NCBI GenBank assembly: GCA_009930415.1 | Contig: RZYG01000003.1 | Span: 1-42,992 of the forward strand | Length of the DNA stretch: 42,992 bases | Origin: Spartobacteria bacterium | GTDB taxonomy: Bacteria > Verrucomicrobiota > Kiritimatiellia > CAIQIC01 > Lenti-01 | Direction: 5' to 3' | Part shown: positions 25,466 through 32,766 of the stretch, piece by piece | How positions within the stretch are numbered: position 1 is the first letter of the stretch | How the letters are laid out: the number at the start of each line of letters is the position of its first letter | Made by a program: the position numbers and the translations under genes | The notes under the pieces: model-generated | Seen by the model: only the letters and a program-made list of their open reading frames with translations | Databases searched by the model: none | Told to the model about the DNA's origin: nothing

Positions 25466-25884
25466 GGAGCTTGTCGTTTATAGAAAAGCCTATGATCTTG
25501 CGATGCGGATTTTCGAGTGTAGCAAGCGATTTCCGCCGGAAGAGCGCTACGCGTTGACTGGCCAGATCAGAAGGTCTTCTCGATCGGTGTGCTTGAATTT
25601 GCGGGAAGCATGGGCCAAACGAAGATAAGAAGCCCATTTCATATCCAAGCTGACCGATTGCGACGGAGAAAACAACGAAACGGACTCCTCGTTGGATTTC
25701 TCCAAGGATTGCGGTTATATCGATGCTAAAGAGCACAAGTCATTGGTTGAACTCAATCGCGAAGTCGGGAAAATGATTGGGTCTATGATCAAAACGCCAA
25801 CTCCGTTCATTTGCCTATGACAACTGACCCCGATCCCCTGCCTCCTGCCTCCTGTCCCCTGTCCCCTGCCTCCTGTTCCCTGCA
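25313..25884. mobile_element. GACAGG inverted-repeat cassette carrying a four-helix-bundle pseudogene
   Basis: The left arm (25313-25440) is a polypurine run of GACAGG/AGGAG words with an internal 52-bp tandem duplication (GGCAGTCGGG at 25339 and 25391). The right arm (25835-25884) is the complementary CCTGCCTCCTGT-type run. Between them lies only the S23 pseudogene. The left arm is read as the C-terminus of the upstream radical SAM protein and the right arm as the N-terminus of the PqqD-like protein. No transposase is present. Confidence 0.55.
25449..25820 (+). pseudogene. Four-helix-bundle (S23, 23S rRNA intervening-sequence) protein, one nonsense mutation
   Basis: The frame opens with a typical family start (VKELVVYRKAYDLAMRIFE, then ERYALTGQIRRSSRSV). 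It ends at codon 60 with TAA (25626-25628), just after EAWAKRR. Reading on in the same frame restores the rest of the family (EAHFISKLTDCDGENNETD, then CGYIDAKEH, VGKMIGSMI) to a TGA at 25818-25820. The natural residue at codon 60 is Tyr, so one base change (TAC/TAT to TAA) broke an otherwise intact 123-codon gene. It is not a frameshift. Its GC content is clearly lower than that of the neighbours. It lies inside the GACAGG cassette. Confidence 0.85.
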
Positions 25885-26431
25885 GTACGCGCTGCGTGCG
25901 GACGTCGCCATCGAGGATTTCGGCGAGCGGGCGCTGGTGTTGCGATGCGACGCGCTGGAATTGCGCGAAGTCAACGCCGGCGGGCGGAAGATCCTGGAAC
26001 GGATTGACGGGACGCGGTCGGTGCAGGATATTGCCGGAAACGTGGGGCTGGCGGCGGAGATCGTCGACAGCGCGTTGCGGAAGATGGAACGGCAGGGGAT
26101 CGTGCGGCGGCTGGTGGCGCTGAAGAAAGAAAGGCCCGAGACGATGAGCGAGGCGAAATTCATGGCGGATCCCGACGTGTCGTTCCGGCCGGAAGACGAC
26201 GACGGAGGCATTCTCTACAACGCGGAAACCGATGTGCTGGAGGTCGTCAACCCGACGGCGGCCGAAATCTGGAAATTCCTCGCGACGCCGCGCACGCCAG
26301 CCGAGGTGGTCGCACATCTGCTCGCGGTCTGCGACGGCGCGCTCCCGGAGCAGGTCGAGCGGGACGTGGGGGATTTCCTGGAATCGATGCGGAGCAAGGG
26401 ATTCATCGGCACGGTCGCGGAGCCGGCATGA
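25817..26431 (+). CDS. Protein with two PqqD-like domains (ScmD-like)
   Basis: The protein is about 204 residues from ATG 25817. After a repeat-encoded N-terminus (PPASCPLSPASCSL) it contains two related winged-helix units. The first (about 25-98) has LELREVNAGGRKILERIDGTRSV and the second (about 115-200) has ILYNAETDVLEVVNPTAAEIWKFL. This is the PqqD pattern, in which the domain binds a peptide precursor and hands it to a radical SAM enzyme. Tandem units are unusual, and together with the one fused to the upstream enzyme there are three in the operon. The true start may lie after the repeat, for instance near 25886. Its stop overlaps the next radical SAM start (ATGA). Confidence 0.75.
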   Translation: MTTDPDPLPPASCPLSPASCSLQYALRADVAIEDFGERALVLRCDALELREVNAGGRKILERIDGTRSVQDIAGNVGLAAEIVDSALRKMERQGIVRRLVALKKERPETMSEAKFMADPDVSFRPEDDDGGILYNAETDVLEVVNPTAAEIWKFLATPRTPAEVVAHLLAVCDGALPEQVERDVGDFLESMRSKGFIGTVAEPA

Positions 26432-27621
26432 CGGATCCGCGCGACGCGTGCGACGGGCTGGCCAACCGGCCGGCAACCGGGCCGGTGGTCGCCATGGCGC
26501 CGGACGTGCCGGCCTTGCGGACGTTCTATCTCTACTTGTCCGCCGGCTGCAATCTGCATTGCCGCCATTGCTGGATCACGCCGACGTTCGTCCAGGGCCG
26601 GGCCGTGCCGGCCGAATGCCTCGATTCCGAACTTCTGAAACGTGCCGTGGCGGAAGCCAAGCCCTTGGGTCTGGCGGCGGCCAAATTGACGGGCGGCGAA
26701 CCGACCTTGCATCCCGAATTCCGCGAAATCGTCGATTTCCTGACGGCGGAAGGCCTGGAATTGTCCATGGAAACCAACGCCACGCTGATCGACCGCGAAC
26801 TGGCCGCGCATCTGGTTTCCCGGACAAATCTGCGGCGGGTCGCCGTGAGCTTGGACAGTTCCGTGCCGGAAGAGCACGATCGGTTCCGGGGGAAAGTCGG
26901 GGCGTTCGCGGCCGGGGTGGCCGGCATCGGACATTTCGTGGAGGCGGGGCTGCGCCCCCAGATCATCATGTCGGTCTATCGTCGCAATCTGGACCAGATC
27001 GAAGGCCTGATCGAACTGGCCATCCGCCTTGGCGCGGGCGCGGTGAAGTTCAATCCCGTGACGCCATCGGGCCGCGGCGCGGACCTGCACCGGCAGGGCC
27101 AAGGGCTGGATTTCGACGAGTGGCTGGCCTTGATCCACCGCATCAAGGGGCCGCTGCAGGACCGCTATCCGCAGATGCATCTGGGGGCGATGGTCCCGCC
27201 GGCGATGTCGAGCGTGAAAGAACTCCTGCGCTACGGCGGGGAAGGCGCCGGCTGCCACGTGCGGCACATCCTGGGCATCCTGGGGACGGGCGAAATGGCC
27301 TTGTGCGGCATCGGGCGCAATATTCCCGAGCTTTGCTTCGGCCAATTGGGCCGGGACAGCCTGCGAGACGTCTGGATGCGCCATCCGACGCTGGTCCAGA
27401 TGCGCAAGGATCTGGAAGGACCCTATCCGGGAATCTGTGGCGATTGCCTGCATGCCGGCCGTTGCATGACCCACTGCTTGGCGCAGAATTACGAAGCCAA
27501 CGGCAAACTGGTGTCGCCGTCGCCGCTGTGCGCGGAGGCGGAGCGGCGGGGGGTGTTCCCGCAGAGCCGAAGGATACAGTGGACAGGAGGCAGGAGACAG
27601 GGGGACAGCAGAAGACGATGA
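26428..27621 (+). CDS. scmF: Radical SAM/SPASM protein, ScmF-like
   Basis: The 397-residue enzyme has the SAM-cluster triad Cys41, Cys45 and Cys48 (CNLHCRHC), the GGEP motif in AAKLTGGEPTLHP, and VSLDSS further on. The SPASM region includes GCHVRHILGI, ALCGIGRNI, ICGDCLHAGRCMTHCLAQNYEA and PLCAEAE. The style (CRHCWITPTF, EAKPLGLAAAKLTGGEP, METNATLI) resembles ScmF of SynChlorMet cassettes. It overlaps the PqqD-like gene by four bases. The last 16 or so residues (IQWTGGRRQGDSRRR) come from a GACAGG repeat arm, not from the family. It would act with ScmE on a shared substrate that is not identified. Confidence 0.85.
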   Translation: MTDPRDACDGLANRPATGPVVAMAPDVPALRTFYLYLSAGCNLHCRHCWITPTFVQGRAVPAECLDSELLKRAVAEAKPLGLAAAKLTGGEPTLHPEFREIVDFLTAEGLELSMETNATLIDRELAAHLVSRTNLRRVAVSLDSSVPEEHDRFRGKVGAFAAGVAGIGHFVEAGLRPQIIMSVYRRNLDQIEGLIELAIRLGAGAVKFNPVTPSGRGADLHRQGQGLDFDEWLALIHRIKGPLQDRYPQMHLGAMVPPAMSSVKELLRYGGEGAGCHVRHILGILGTGEMALCGIGRNIPELCFGQLGRDSLRDVWMRHPTLVQMRKDLEGPYPGICGDCLHAGRCMTHCLAQNYEANGKLVSPSPLCAEAERRGVFPQSRRIQWTGGRRQGDSRRR

Positions 27622-27683
27622 CGACATTTTCGACAATCCCGGGGCTCTAATATGTCGCTTGTCTCCTGTCACCTGTCTCCTGA
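27576..27683. repeat. Second GACAGG inverted-repeat pair, without a passenger gene
   Basis: The left arm (27576-27616) has GGACAGGAGGCAGGAGACAG, and the right arm (27660-27683) has the complementary GTCTCCTGTCACCTGTCTCC. Only about 43 bases lie between, with no gene. The arms are read as the C-terminus of the radical SAM protein and the N-terminus of the kinase-like protein. It looks like an empty or deleted copy of the cassette at 25313-25884. Confidence 0.5.
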
Positions 27684-28245
27684 GCCCGGCCTTTTCCTCC
27701 ACGCCTCCGCGGTAGTGGTCGAGGGCGGGGCCGTGTTGTTCCTGGGGCATTCCACGGCCGGAAAGAGCACCATCGCCCGCAAACTGGGCACCGTCCTGCC
27801 GGTGCTGGCCGACGATTCGGTCTACGCCGCTCGAGACGCCGCGGGCATTTGGCGGGTAGTGGACGGGGGATTTCGATTCGGTCAAGGGTGGGGCATCCCG
27901 GAATGGCAGACCGCCGTGCGCGAAAAGTCGCAAAAGGAAGGGGGGATCCCGTTGCGGGCTTGTTACCGCATCTATCAGGGGGAGACTGTCCGCATCGCCC
28001 GCCTGGAGACGGTGGAACTGGCGCGGCATTTGCTGGATGCGGCGCTGGAAATCGACGTGCAGCGCAAGCCGTTCCCGGCTCGCGAAAAAGCGAAGACGAA
28101 GATGACGCCGGAGCTCTTGTTGCAGGAGCGGGAATTCCGGCGGAACCTCTTGCGTTGGACGGCCGATATCGCCCGCAACCATGCCGGCGGGGCTTTGTGG
28201 TTCGCTCAGGAAACCACCGGGGAAGAATTGCGGAGCCGGCTGTAA
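27652..28245 (+). CDS. HPr-kinase-related P-loop protein (ScmC-like), possibly N-terminally shortened
   Basis: The 197-residue protein begins its family similarity at LHASAVVVEGGAVLFLG. The Walker A motif GHSTAGKST is at residues 32-40, and the HPr-kinase-like acidic motif is LADDSVYAA. HprK-related proteins occur with PqqD and radical SAM genes in peptide and exopolysaccharide clusters, and ScmC of SynChlorMet cassettes is of this kind. Many relatives carry about 100 residues before the LHA motif. Here those are missing, and the first 12 residues are repeat-encoded, so the repeat insertion may have cut the gene. It lies in the same frame as the upstream gene, eleven codons after its TGA. Confidence 0.72.
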   Translation: MSLVSCHLSPEPGLFLHASAVVVEGGAVLFLGHSTAGKSTIARKLGTVLPVLADDSVYAARDAAGIWRVVDGGFRFGQGWGIPEWQTAVREKSQKEGGIPLRACYRIYQGETVRIARLETVELARHLLDAALEIDVQRKPFPAREKAKTKMTPELLLQEREFRRNLLRWTADIARNHAGGALWFAQETTGEELRSRL

Positions 28246-28321
28246 TCCCGATTGTCAGCCGGTTTAGCCCGCGTTTGGTTTCGTCGCCGCCTGGCGACCC
28301 CGCCCCTTGCCGCTGCGCCGA

Positions 28322-30274
28322 TCAGGCGCGCAAGGCGCGGCGAACGGTTTCCAGCAGGACGGCGGCGTCGAACGGCTTGAGCAGGAACTCGGCGGAGTCC
28401 GCTTCCAGCGCCTGGGCCATCTCGGCGCGCGACAGGCCGCCGGTCATGGCGACGGCCCTGAGTTGCGGTGCGGTTTGGCGGAGATGGCGCAGCAAGGCGG
28501 TTCCATCCATGCCCGGCATCATCAGGTCCGTGACGACGAGCTGGATGCGGGCCGGATCGCGGTCGTAAAGCGCCAGCGCCTCTTCGCCGCTGGCGGCGGT
28601 CTCCACGCGGTAGCCGTGTTGCGAGAGGATTTGCCGGACGACGTCCCGCGCGGCGGCTTCGTCGTCCACCACCAGAATGCCTTCGCCTTGGCCCGGCGGC
28701 GGCGCGGCGGCGGATTCCACTGCGACGGCCGGAACCTCCGCCGGGGCGGCGGGCAGATAGATCCGGAACCGCGTGCCGGCTCCGGGTCGGCTGTCCACGC
28801 GGATGAAGCCCCGATGGCGGCGGACGATGCCCAGCACGGTCGAGAGGCCCAGGCCGGTGCCTTGGCCGACCGGTTTCGTCGAGAAAAACGGATCGAAAAT
28901 CTTGTCGAGGATTTCGTGCGGGATGCCGGTGCCGGTGTCGGCCACTTCCAGCACCGCGTGCGGGCCCGCGGTCTGGGCCCCGCCGGCATTCACTTGCTCG
29001 GGCTCTACGGTTTCGGCGCGGGCGTCCAGGGTCAGCCGGCCGCCGCCGGGCATGGCGTCGCGCGCGTTGATGCACAGGTTCATCAGGACCTGGTGGAGAT
29101 GCGTGACGTTGCCGAGGACGGCCGGCAGGCCGGGTTCCACGCGGGACCGGACGGACACGTTCTTGGGGAACGTTTCGGCGGCGATCTTGAGCATGTCCCG
29201 GATCAGCGGTTCCAGATCCAGCGCGACGTGGCTTTCGCCTTCGCCCCGGCCGAACATCAGCAGTTGCCGGAGGATGGCGCCGCCGCGCTGGGCGCTGGAC
29301 TTGATCATGTCGAGCAGGTTGCGGCCGTTGGGATCCTGCACGAGGTCGAGCAGGAGGTCCGCGCCCATGAGCACCGGCGAGAGGATGTTGTTGAGGTCGT
29401 GCGCGATGCCGCCCGCGAGGCGGCCGACGCTTTCGAGCCGCTGGGTCCGCAGCAGCTGCCGGTCGCGCAGCACGCGCTCGGTGACGTCGAACACGAGCGA
29501 GAAATAGCCGAGGACGGTCCCGTCGCTGGCCCGGCGCGGGACGTATTGCACGTCGAAGCAGTAGTACTGGCCGTCGCGCCCGGTCATTTCGTGCTCGTAG
29601 CGGACGGTTTCGCCGGCCAGCGCGCGCCGGCTGTAGGGGCGCATGATCGCATAGGTGCTCGGGCGATGGACTTCCTCCAGCCGCCGGCCGATGAAGTGCC
29701 GGCGCGAATCCTTGAACCAGTTTTCGTGGTAGCGGTTGACGAAGCGGTAGCGTTCGTCGGCGTCCACGAACGCCCCGAAGGCCGGCACGGAATCGACGAA
29801 GGCGTTCAGCGTGTCGGTCGTGGCCTGCGACTCGGCCTCGGCCTGCTTGCGGCGGGTGACGTCCTTGACGGCGCCGTAGATGCCGACGAGCCGGTTCCGG
29901 GATTCGTCCCACACCGGATGCGCGGCCACTTCCACCCAGACGACGCGGCCGTCCTTGGCGAGCGTGCGCAGCTCGCTGCGCAGGTCGCGGTTGGCCCGGA
30001 GCGTGGCCAGGTCGCGGTCGTCCTGGGCCAAGTCGTCGGGATGCACCGCCGCCCGCCAGCCGCCGCGCGCCACGTATTCCGCGAACGTGTAGCCGGTGAT
30101 TTTTTCGAAGGCGCCGGCCACCCACTGCAGAATCAGCGCCCCGTCCGGAGCCAGCGCCGACGAGAACACGTAGTCCGTCGCCACGGACGAAATCAGCCGG
30201 TAGCGTTCTTCGTTGGCCGCGGCGATTTCGGGCGCGGGATCGGCCATGCCGTCTGGACGGGGCGGTTCGTTCAT
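28322..30274 (-). CDS. Hybrid histidine kinase, PAS-PAS-HisKA-HATPase-REC
   Basis: The 650-residue protein has no membrane segment or signal peptide, so it is a cytoplasmic sensor. Two PAS domains (about 20-140 and 150-275) precede the HisKA helix with His292 in GGIAHDLNN. The ATPase domain has NLCINARDAM, DTGTGIP and GTGLGLSTVLG. The C-terminal receiver domain has Asp583 in VVTDLMMPGMDG and the Lys of FLLKPFD. Its start overlaps the stop of the phosphodiesterase gene (ATGA). No output regulator is adjacent, so phosphate may pass to a histidine phosphotransfer protein elsewhere. It is convergent with the radical SAM operon. Confidence 0.9.
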   Translation of the reverse strand: MNEPPRPDGMADPAPEIAAANEERYRLISSVATDYVFSSALAPDGALILQWVAGAFEKITGYTFAEYVARGGWRAAVHPDDLAQDDRDLATLRANRDLRSELRTLAKDGRVVWVEVAAHPVWDESRNRLVGIYGAVKDVTRRKQAEAESQATTDTLNAFVDSVPAFGAFVDADERYRFVNRYHENWFKDSRRHFIGRRLEEVHRPSTYAIMRPYSRRALAGETVRYEHEMTGRDGQYYCFDVQYVPRRASDGTVLGYFSLVFDVTERVLRDRQLLRTQRLESVGRLAGGIAHDLNNILSPVLMGADLLLDLVQDPNGRNLLDMIKSSAQRGGAILRQLLMFGRGEGESHVALDLEPLIRDMLKIAAETFPKNVSVRSRVEPGLPAVLGNVTHLHQVLMNLCINARDAMPGGGRLTLDARAETVEPEQVNAGGAQTAGPHAVLEVADTGTGIPHEILDKIFDPFFSTKPVGQGTGLGLSTVLGIVRRHRGFIRVDSRPGAGTRFRIYLPAAPAEVPAVAVESAAAPPPGQGEGILVVDDEAAARDVVRQILSQHGYRVETAASGEEALALYDRDPARIQLVVTDLMMPGMDGTALLRHLRQTAPQLRAVAMTGGLSRAEMAQALEADSAEFLLKPFDAAVLLETVRRALRA

Positions 30275-30780
30275 GGCGGCAGCGGTATCCATTCGGCCTG
30301 GTCCGTTTCGAGATCGAGCAGCGCCACCGTGGGCGGGCCTTGGCGGGGGCGGGCGGCCGAGCCGGGATTCAGCAAGCGCGTCGCCCCGGAGCGCTGGTCG
30401 GCCGGGGCGTGGGTGTGGCCGGTGAAGACGTAATCGAATCCGCCGTCCGCAACCGCCTGGGCCAACCGTTCGGCTCGGTCGCCGTGCAAACTGGCGCAGC
30501 GCTTGCCGGCCAGCGTGAATTCCAGCGTTTCGCCGCGTTCGATGCCCGCCGGGGCGGTCCGGAAGGGGGCGTCGCCCGGCTGCGGCCGGTCGCAGTTGCC
30601 GATGGCCACGTGGGCGTGCAGGCCGCGTTCCCGGCAGACGGCCGAAACGAGGTCCACGACGTCTTCCCCGGCGTCGCCGCAATGCACCAGATGGCCGGCC
30701 CCGCGGGCCACCAGCAGGTCCAGCGCGCGCCGCGCCGCGGGCACGTGGTTGTGGGTATCGGATAGCAGCCCGACCTTCAT
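30271..30780 (-). CDS. YfcE/MJ0936-type metallophosphoesterase
   Basis: The 169-residue calcineurin-fold phosphodiesterase has all metal-binding motifs: DTHNH, HCGDAGED, GNCD, LHGDRAERL and GHTHAP. Family members are manganese- or nickel-dependent phosphodiesterases of uncertain physiological substrate. I chose ATG 30780 because the first strand (MKVGLLSDTH) starts there; an upstream in-frame start at 30864 would add unrelated residues. Its stop overlaps the start of the hybrid kinase. The upstream region is shared with a divergent methyltransferase gene. Confidence 0.86.
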   Translation of the reverse strand: MKVGLLSDTHNHVPAARRALDLLVARGAGHLVHCGDAGEDVVDLVSAVCRERGLHAHVAIGNCDRPQPGDAPFRTAPAGIERGETLEFTLAGKRCASLHGDRAERLAQAVADGGFDYVFTGHTHAPADQRSGATRLLNPGSAARPRQGPPTVALLDLETDQAEWIPLPP

Positions 30781-30875
30781 GGGAAGGCAGTGTCGTCCGT
30801 CCCGTCCCGCGACGCAATCCGAAAACGCTTTTGGCTTGTTCGCCGCGGGGGCGCGCGCCATCATCCCTGCCCGTC

Positions 30876-31472
30876 ATGGACCGCGCCGAATTTTTCGAAA
30901 CCTTGGCCGGCGCAGACGACCCGCTGGCGTTCCGGCCGGAGCACGAGCCGCGGCTCGCGCGCCTGCGCCGCCGTCTGGGCGATTTGCGCGGCAAGCGCGT
31001 GTTCGAGCCCGGCTGCGGGGCGGGACCGTTGACCGCGCGCCTGGCGGAATGGGTGGGAGCGGGGGGGCACGTGCTGGCGCTGGACGCCTGCCCCGGCATG
31101 GTCGCGCGCTGCGAACGGACGGTGGCGGCGCATGCCCACGTGCGGACGATCCGCGGCAAGGCCGAGGAGGCGGAACTGGAGGCCGGTGGCTGGGATTTGA
31201 TCCTGTGCTTTCGCCTTTATCCCCATTTGGATGCCCCCGCGACGTTCCTGCGTCGTTGCGCGGATGGACTGGCGCCGGCCGGGGAACTGGTGATCGCCAA
31301 TCTGGAAGGCAGCCGCGAACTCAACGCTTTCCATGCCGACCGGGCCGGCGTCCGCGACGACGTCATGCCCGCCGGGAGCGAACTGGCGCGGCACCTGCGG
31401 GCGACCGGCTGGCAGGTGGCCGAGGTCGTCGACGAGCCGGAAGAGTTCTTTCTCCGCGCGCGTCGCGCCTAG
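30876..31472 (+). CDS. Class I SAM-dependent methyltransferase
   Basis: The 198-residue protein has motif I FEPGCGAGPLTARLAEWVG, the acidic post-I residue in LALDACPGMVARCE, and motif III-like GLAPAGELVIANL. This is the arrangement of small UbiE/COQ5-like or Methyltransf_11/25 enzymes. Nothing identifies the substrate. ATG 30876 gives the natural N-terminus; the open frame extends 15 codons upstream. It is divergent from the phosphodiesterase gene and 13 bases before the membrane-protein gene. Confidence 0.8.
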   Translation: MDRAEFFETLAGADDPLAFRPEHEPRLARLRRRLGDLRGKRVFEPGCGAGPLTARLAEWVGAGGHVLALDACPGMVARCERTVAAHAHVRTIRGKAEEAELEAGGWDLILCFRLYPHLDAPATFLRRCADGLAPAGELVIANLEGSRELNAFHADRAGVRDDVMPAGSELARHLRATGWQVAEVVDEPEEFFLRARRA

Positions 31473-31485
31473 GGTTTTCCACGCC

Positions 31486-32211
31486 ATGGAAAAGCCGTTT
31501 CCACGTCATGGAAAAATGCCGTTCGGGGCCACGCCTTGGCGGATCGGCGTGCGGGCGGCGCGGGCGAATCTCGTGCCGGGCTTGGTCTTGCAAGCGGCGG
31601 CCGCGGCTTTCGTGCTGGCCTACTATTTTTCGCCGGCCTTCCATGCGGCCTTGCAACGGCTCGTGGATTGGCAGACCCGCTATGGCATTGCCTTCACGGT
31701 GTTGACCCGCGTGGCGTTCAACGGCATCGTGCCGGCGGCGTTCTGCGCGCTGGTGCCGGGACTGCGCGTGCGGCGACCGTGGGCCGCGCTGGTCTTCGGC
31801 ATGGTCTGGTGGGGCTTCATGGGCGCGAACACGCACCTGTTCTACGCCCTGCAGGCCCGGCTGTGGGGCGCGGATGCTTCGCTGGCGACGGTGTTGCTCA
31901 AGACGGCGACGGACATGCTGGTCTATTCGCCGTTCTATGCCTCGCCGATCGTGGCCGTGGCCCACCTGTGGCAGGACCAGAACTATTCTTTCCACGCCAC
32001 GAAGCTCCAGTTGGGCCCGGGCTGGTACCGGCGGATCGTGCTGCCGAACCAAGTGCCCGGCTGGACGTTCTGGGCCCCGTGCCTGCTCGTGCTCTATGCC
32101 CTGCCCACGGCTTTGCAAATGCCGATGTCGGCCCTGCTGGGCTGCTTTTGGGCGCTGATGTGCCTGCAAATCGCGCTGCGCACGCCGGCGCAGGGGAGGG
32201 AACTCCGATGA
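31486..32211 (+). CDS. Polytopic membrane protein of unknown function
   Basis: I do not recognise the family with confidence. The 241-residue protein has about five hydrophobic segments. A tryptophan/proline-rich stretch (GPGWYRRIVLPNQVPGWTFW, then aromatic helix) recalls the Mpv17/PMP22 signature only distantly. The MPFGATPW start at 31516 is an alternative to ATG 31486. The bases around 31480-31516 contain a small direct repeat (CCATGGAAAA and TCATGGAAAA). Its end overlaps the lipoprotein gene start (ATGA), so the two are probably translated together. Confidence 0.68.
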   Translation: MEKPFPRHGKMPFGATPWRIGVRAARANLVPGLVLQAAAAAFVLAYYFSPAFHAALQRLVDWQTRYGIAFTVLTRVAFNGIVPAAFCALVPGLRVRRPWAALVFGMVWWGFMGANTHLFYALQARLWGADASLATVLLKTATDMLVYSPFYASPIVAVAHLWQDQNYSFHATKLQLGPGWYRRIVLPNQVPGWTFWAPCLLVLYALPTALQMPMSALLGCFWALMCLQIALRTPAQGRELR

Positions 32212-32693
32212 ACGGGCGGCTGTGGATTTGGGTCCTGCTGGGACTGGCGGCGGGGTGCGTGCGGATCGACGCGCCGTTGCCGGAGGCGAGGGGAGTGGAT
32301 CGTGCGGCCAGTCCGGCGGTGCTGCATCTCGACGTGACCTGCATCCTGCCGGGGACGGGGCCGGCCGTAAGCAACGGCGTGCTCGTGGCGCGACTCTACG
32401 AATACGACCCGCGCCGGGCCGATTCCCAGGCGCGCGAGGTCGCCCGGACGCGGCTGCCGGGCGTCTGGCATCGACCGGGGCAAAAAACGATGTTGCGGTT
32501 TGCCTGCAGCGGCCGGACGGCCGTGCGCCGCTCGTATTACCTGACGGCGGTCGTCTATCCCGAAGGCGCGCCGGCCGGCAAGTCGGGGCTGTATTTCCTC
32601 GATGGCTTCCAGCGCGTGCTGGCGTCCGGGAACCGGGAGTCGCTGCGCGTCGCGCTGGCCGCCGTGCCCGAAGAGGGTGGCCCGACTAATTGA
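32208..32693 (+). CDS. Putative lipoprotein, unknown function
   Basis: The 161-residue protein has a lipoprotein signal peptide with lipobox LAAGC (Cys17). After the lipid anchor comes a beta-rich domain (AVLHLDVTCIL, VSNGVLVARLYEYD, YYLTAVVYPEG) that could be a small sandwich, as in YbaY-like proteins. That resemblance is weak. It is coupled to the upstream membrane protein by an ATGA overlap, so both probably act at the cell envelope. Confidence 0.7.
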   Translation: MNGRLWIWVLLGLAAGCVRIDAPLPEARGVDRAASPAVLHLDVTCILPGTGPAVSNGVLVARLYEYDPRRADSQAREVARTRLPGVWHRPGQKTMLRFACSGRTAVRRSYYLTAVVYPEGAPAGKSGLYFLDGFQRVLASGNRESLRVALAAVPEEGGPTN

Positions 32694-32766
32694 AACGCCT
32701 CCGTATTCGCGCTTGCTCCGGGGGGCAAGCCGGCGCACACTTTTGGCAAATCCAAGAGGAATTCAA

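Noticed and set aside
25449-25820. Frameshift in the S23 gene
   Set aside because: The two halves are in the same frame; a single in-frame TAA explains the break.
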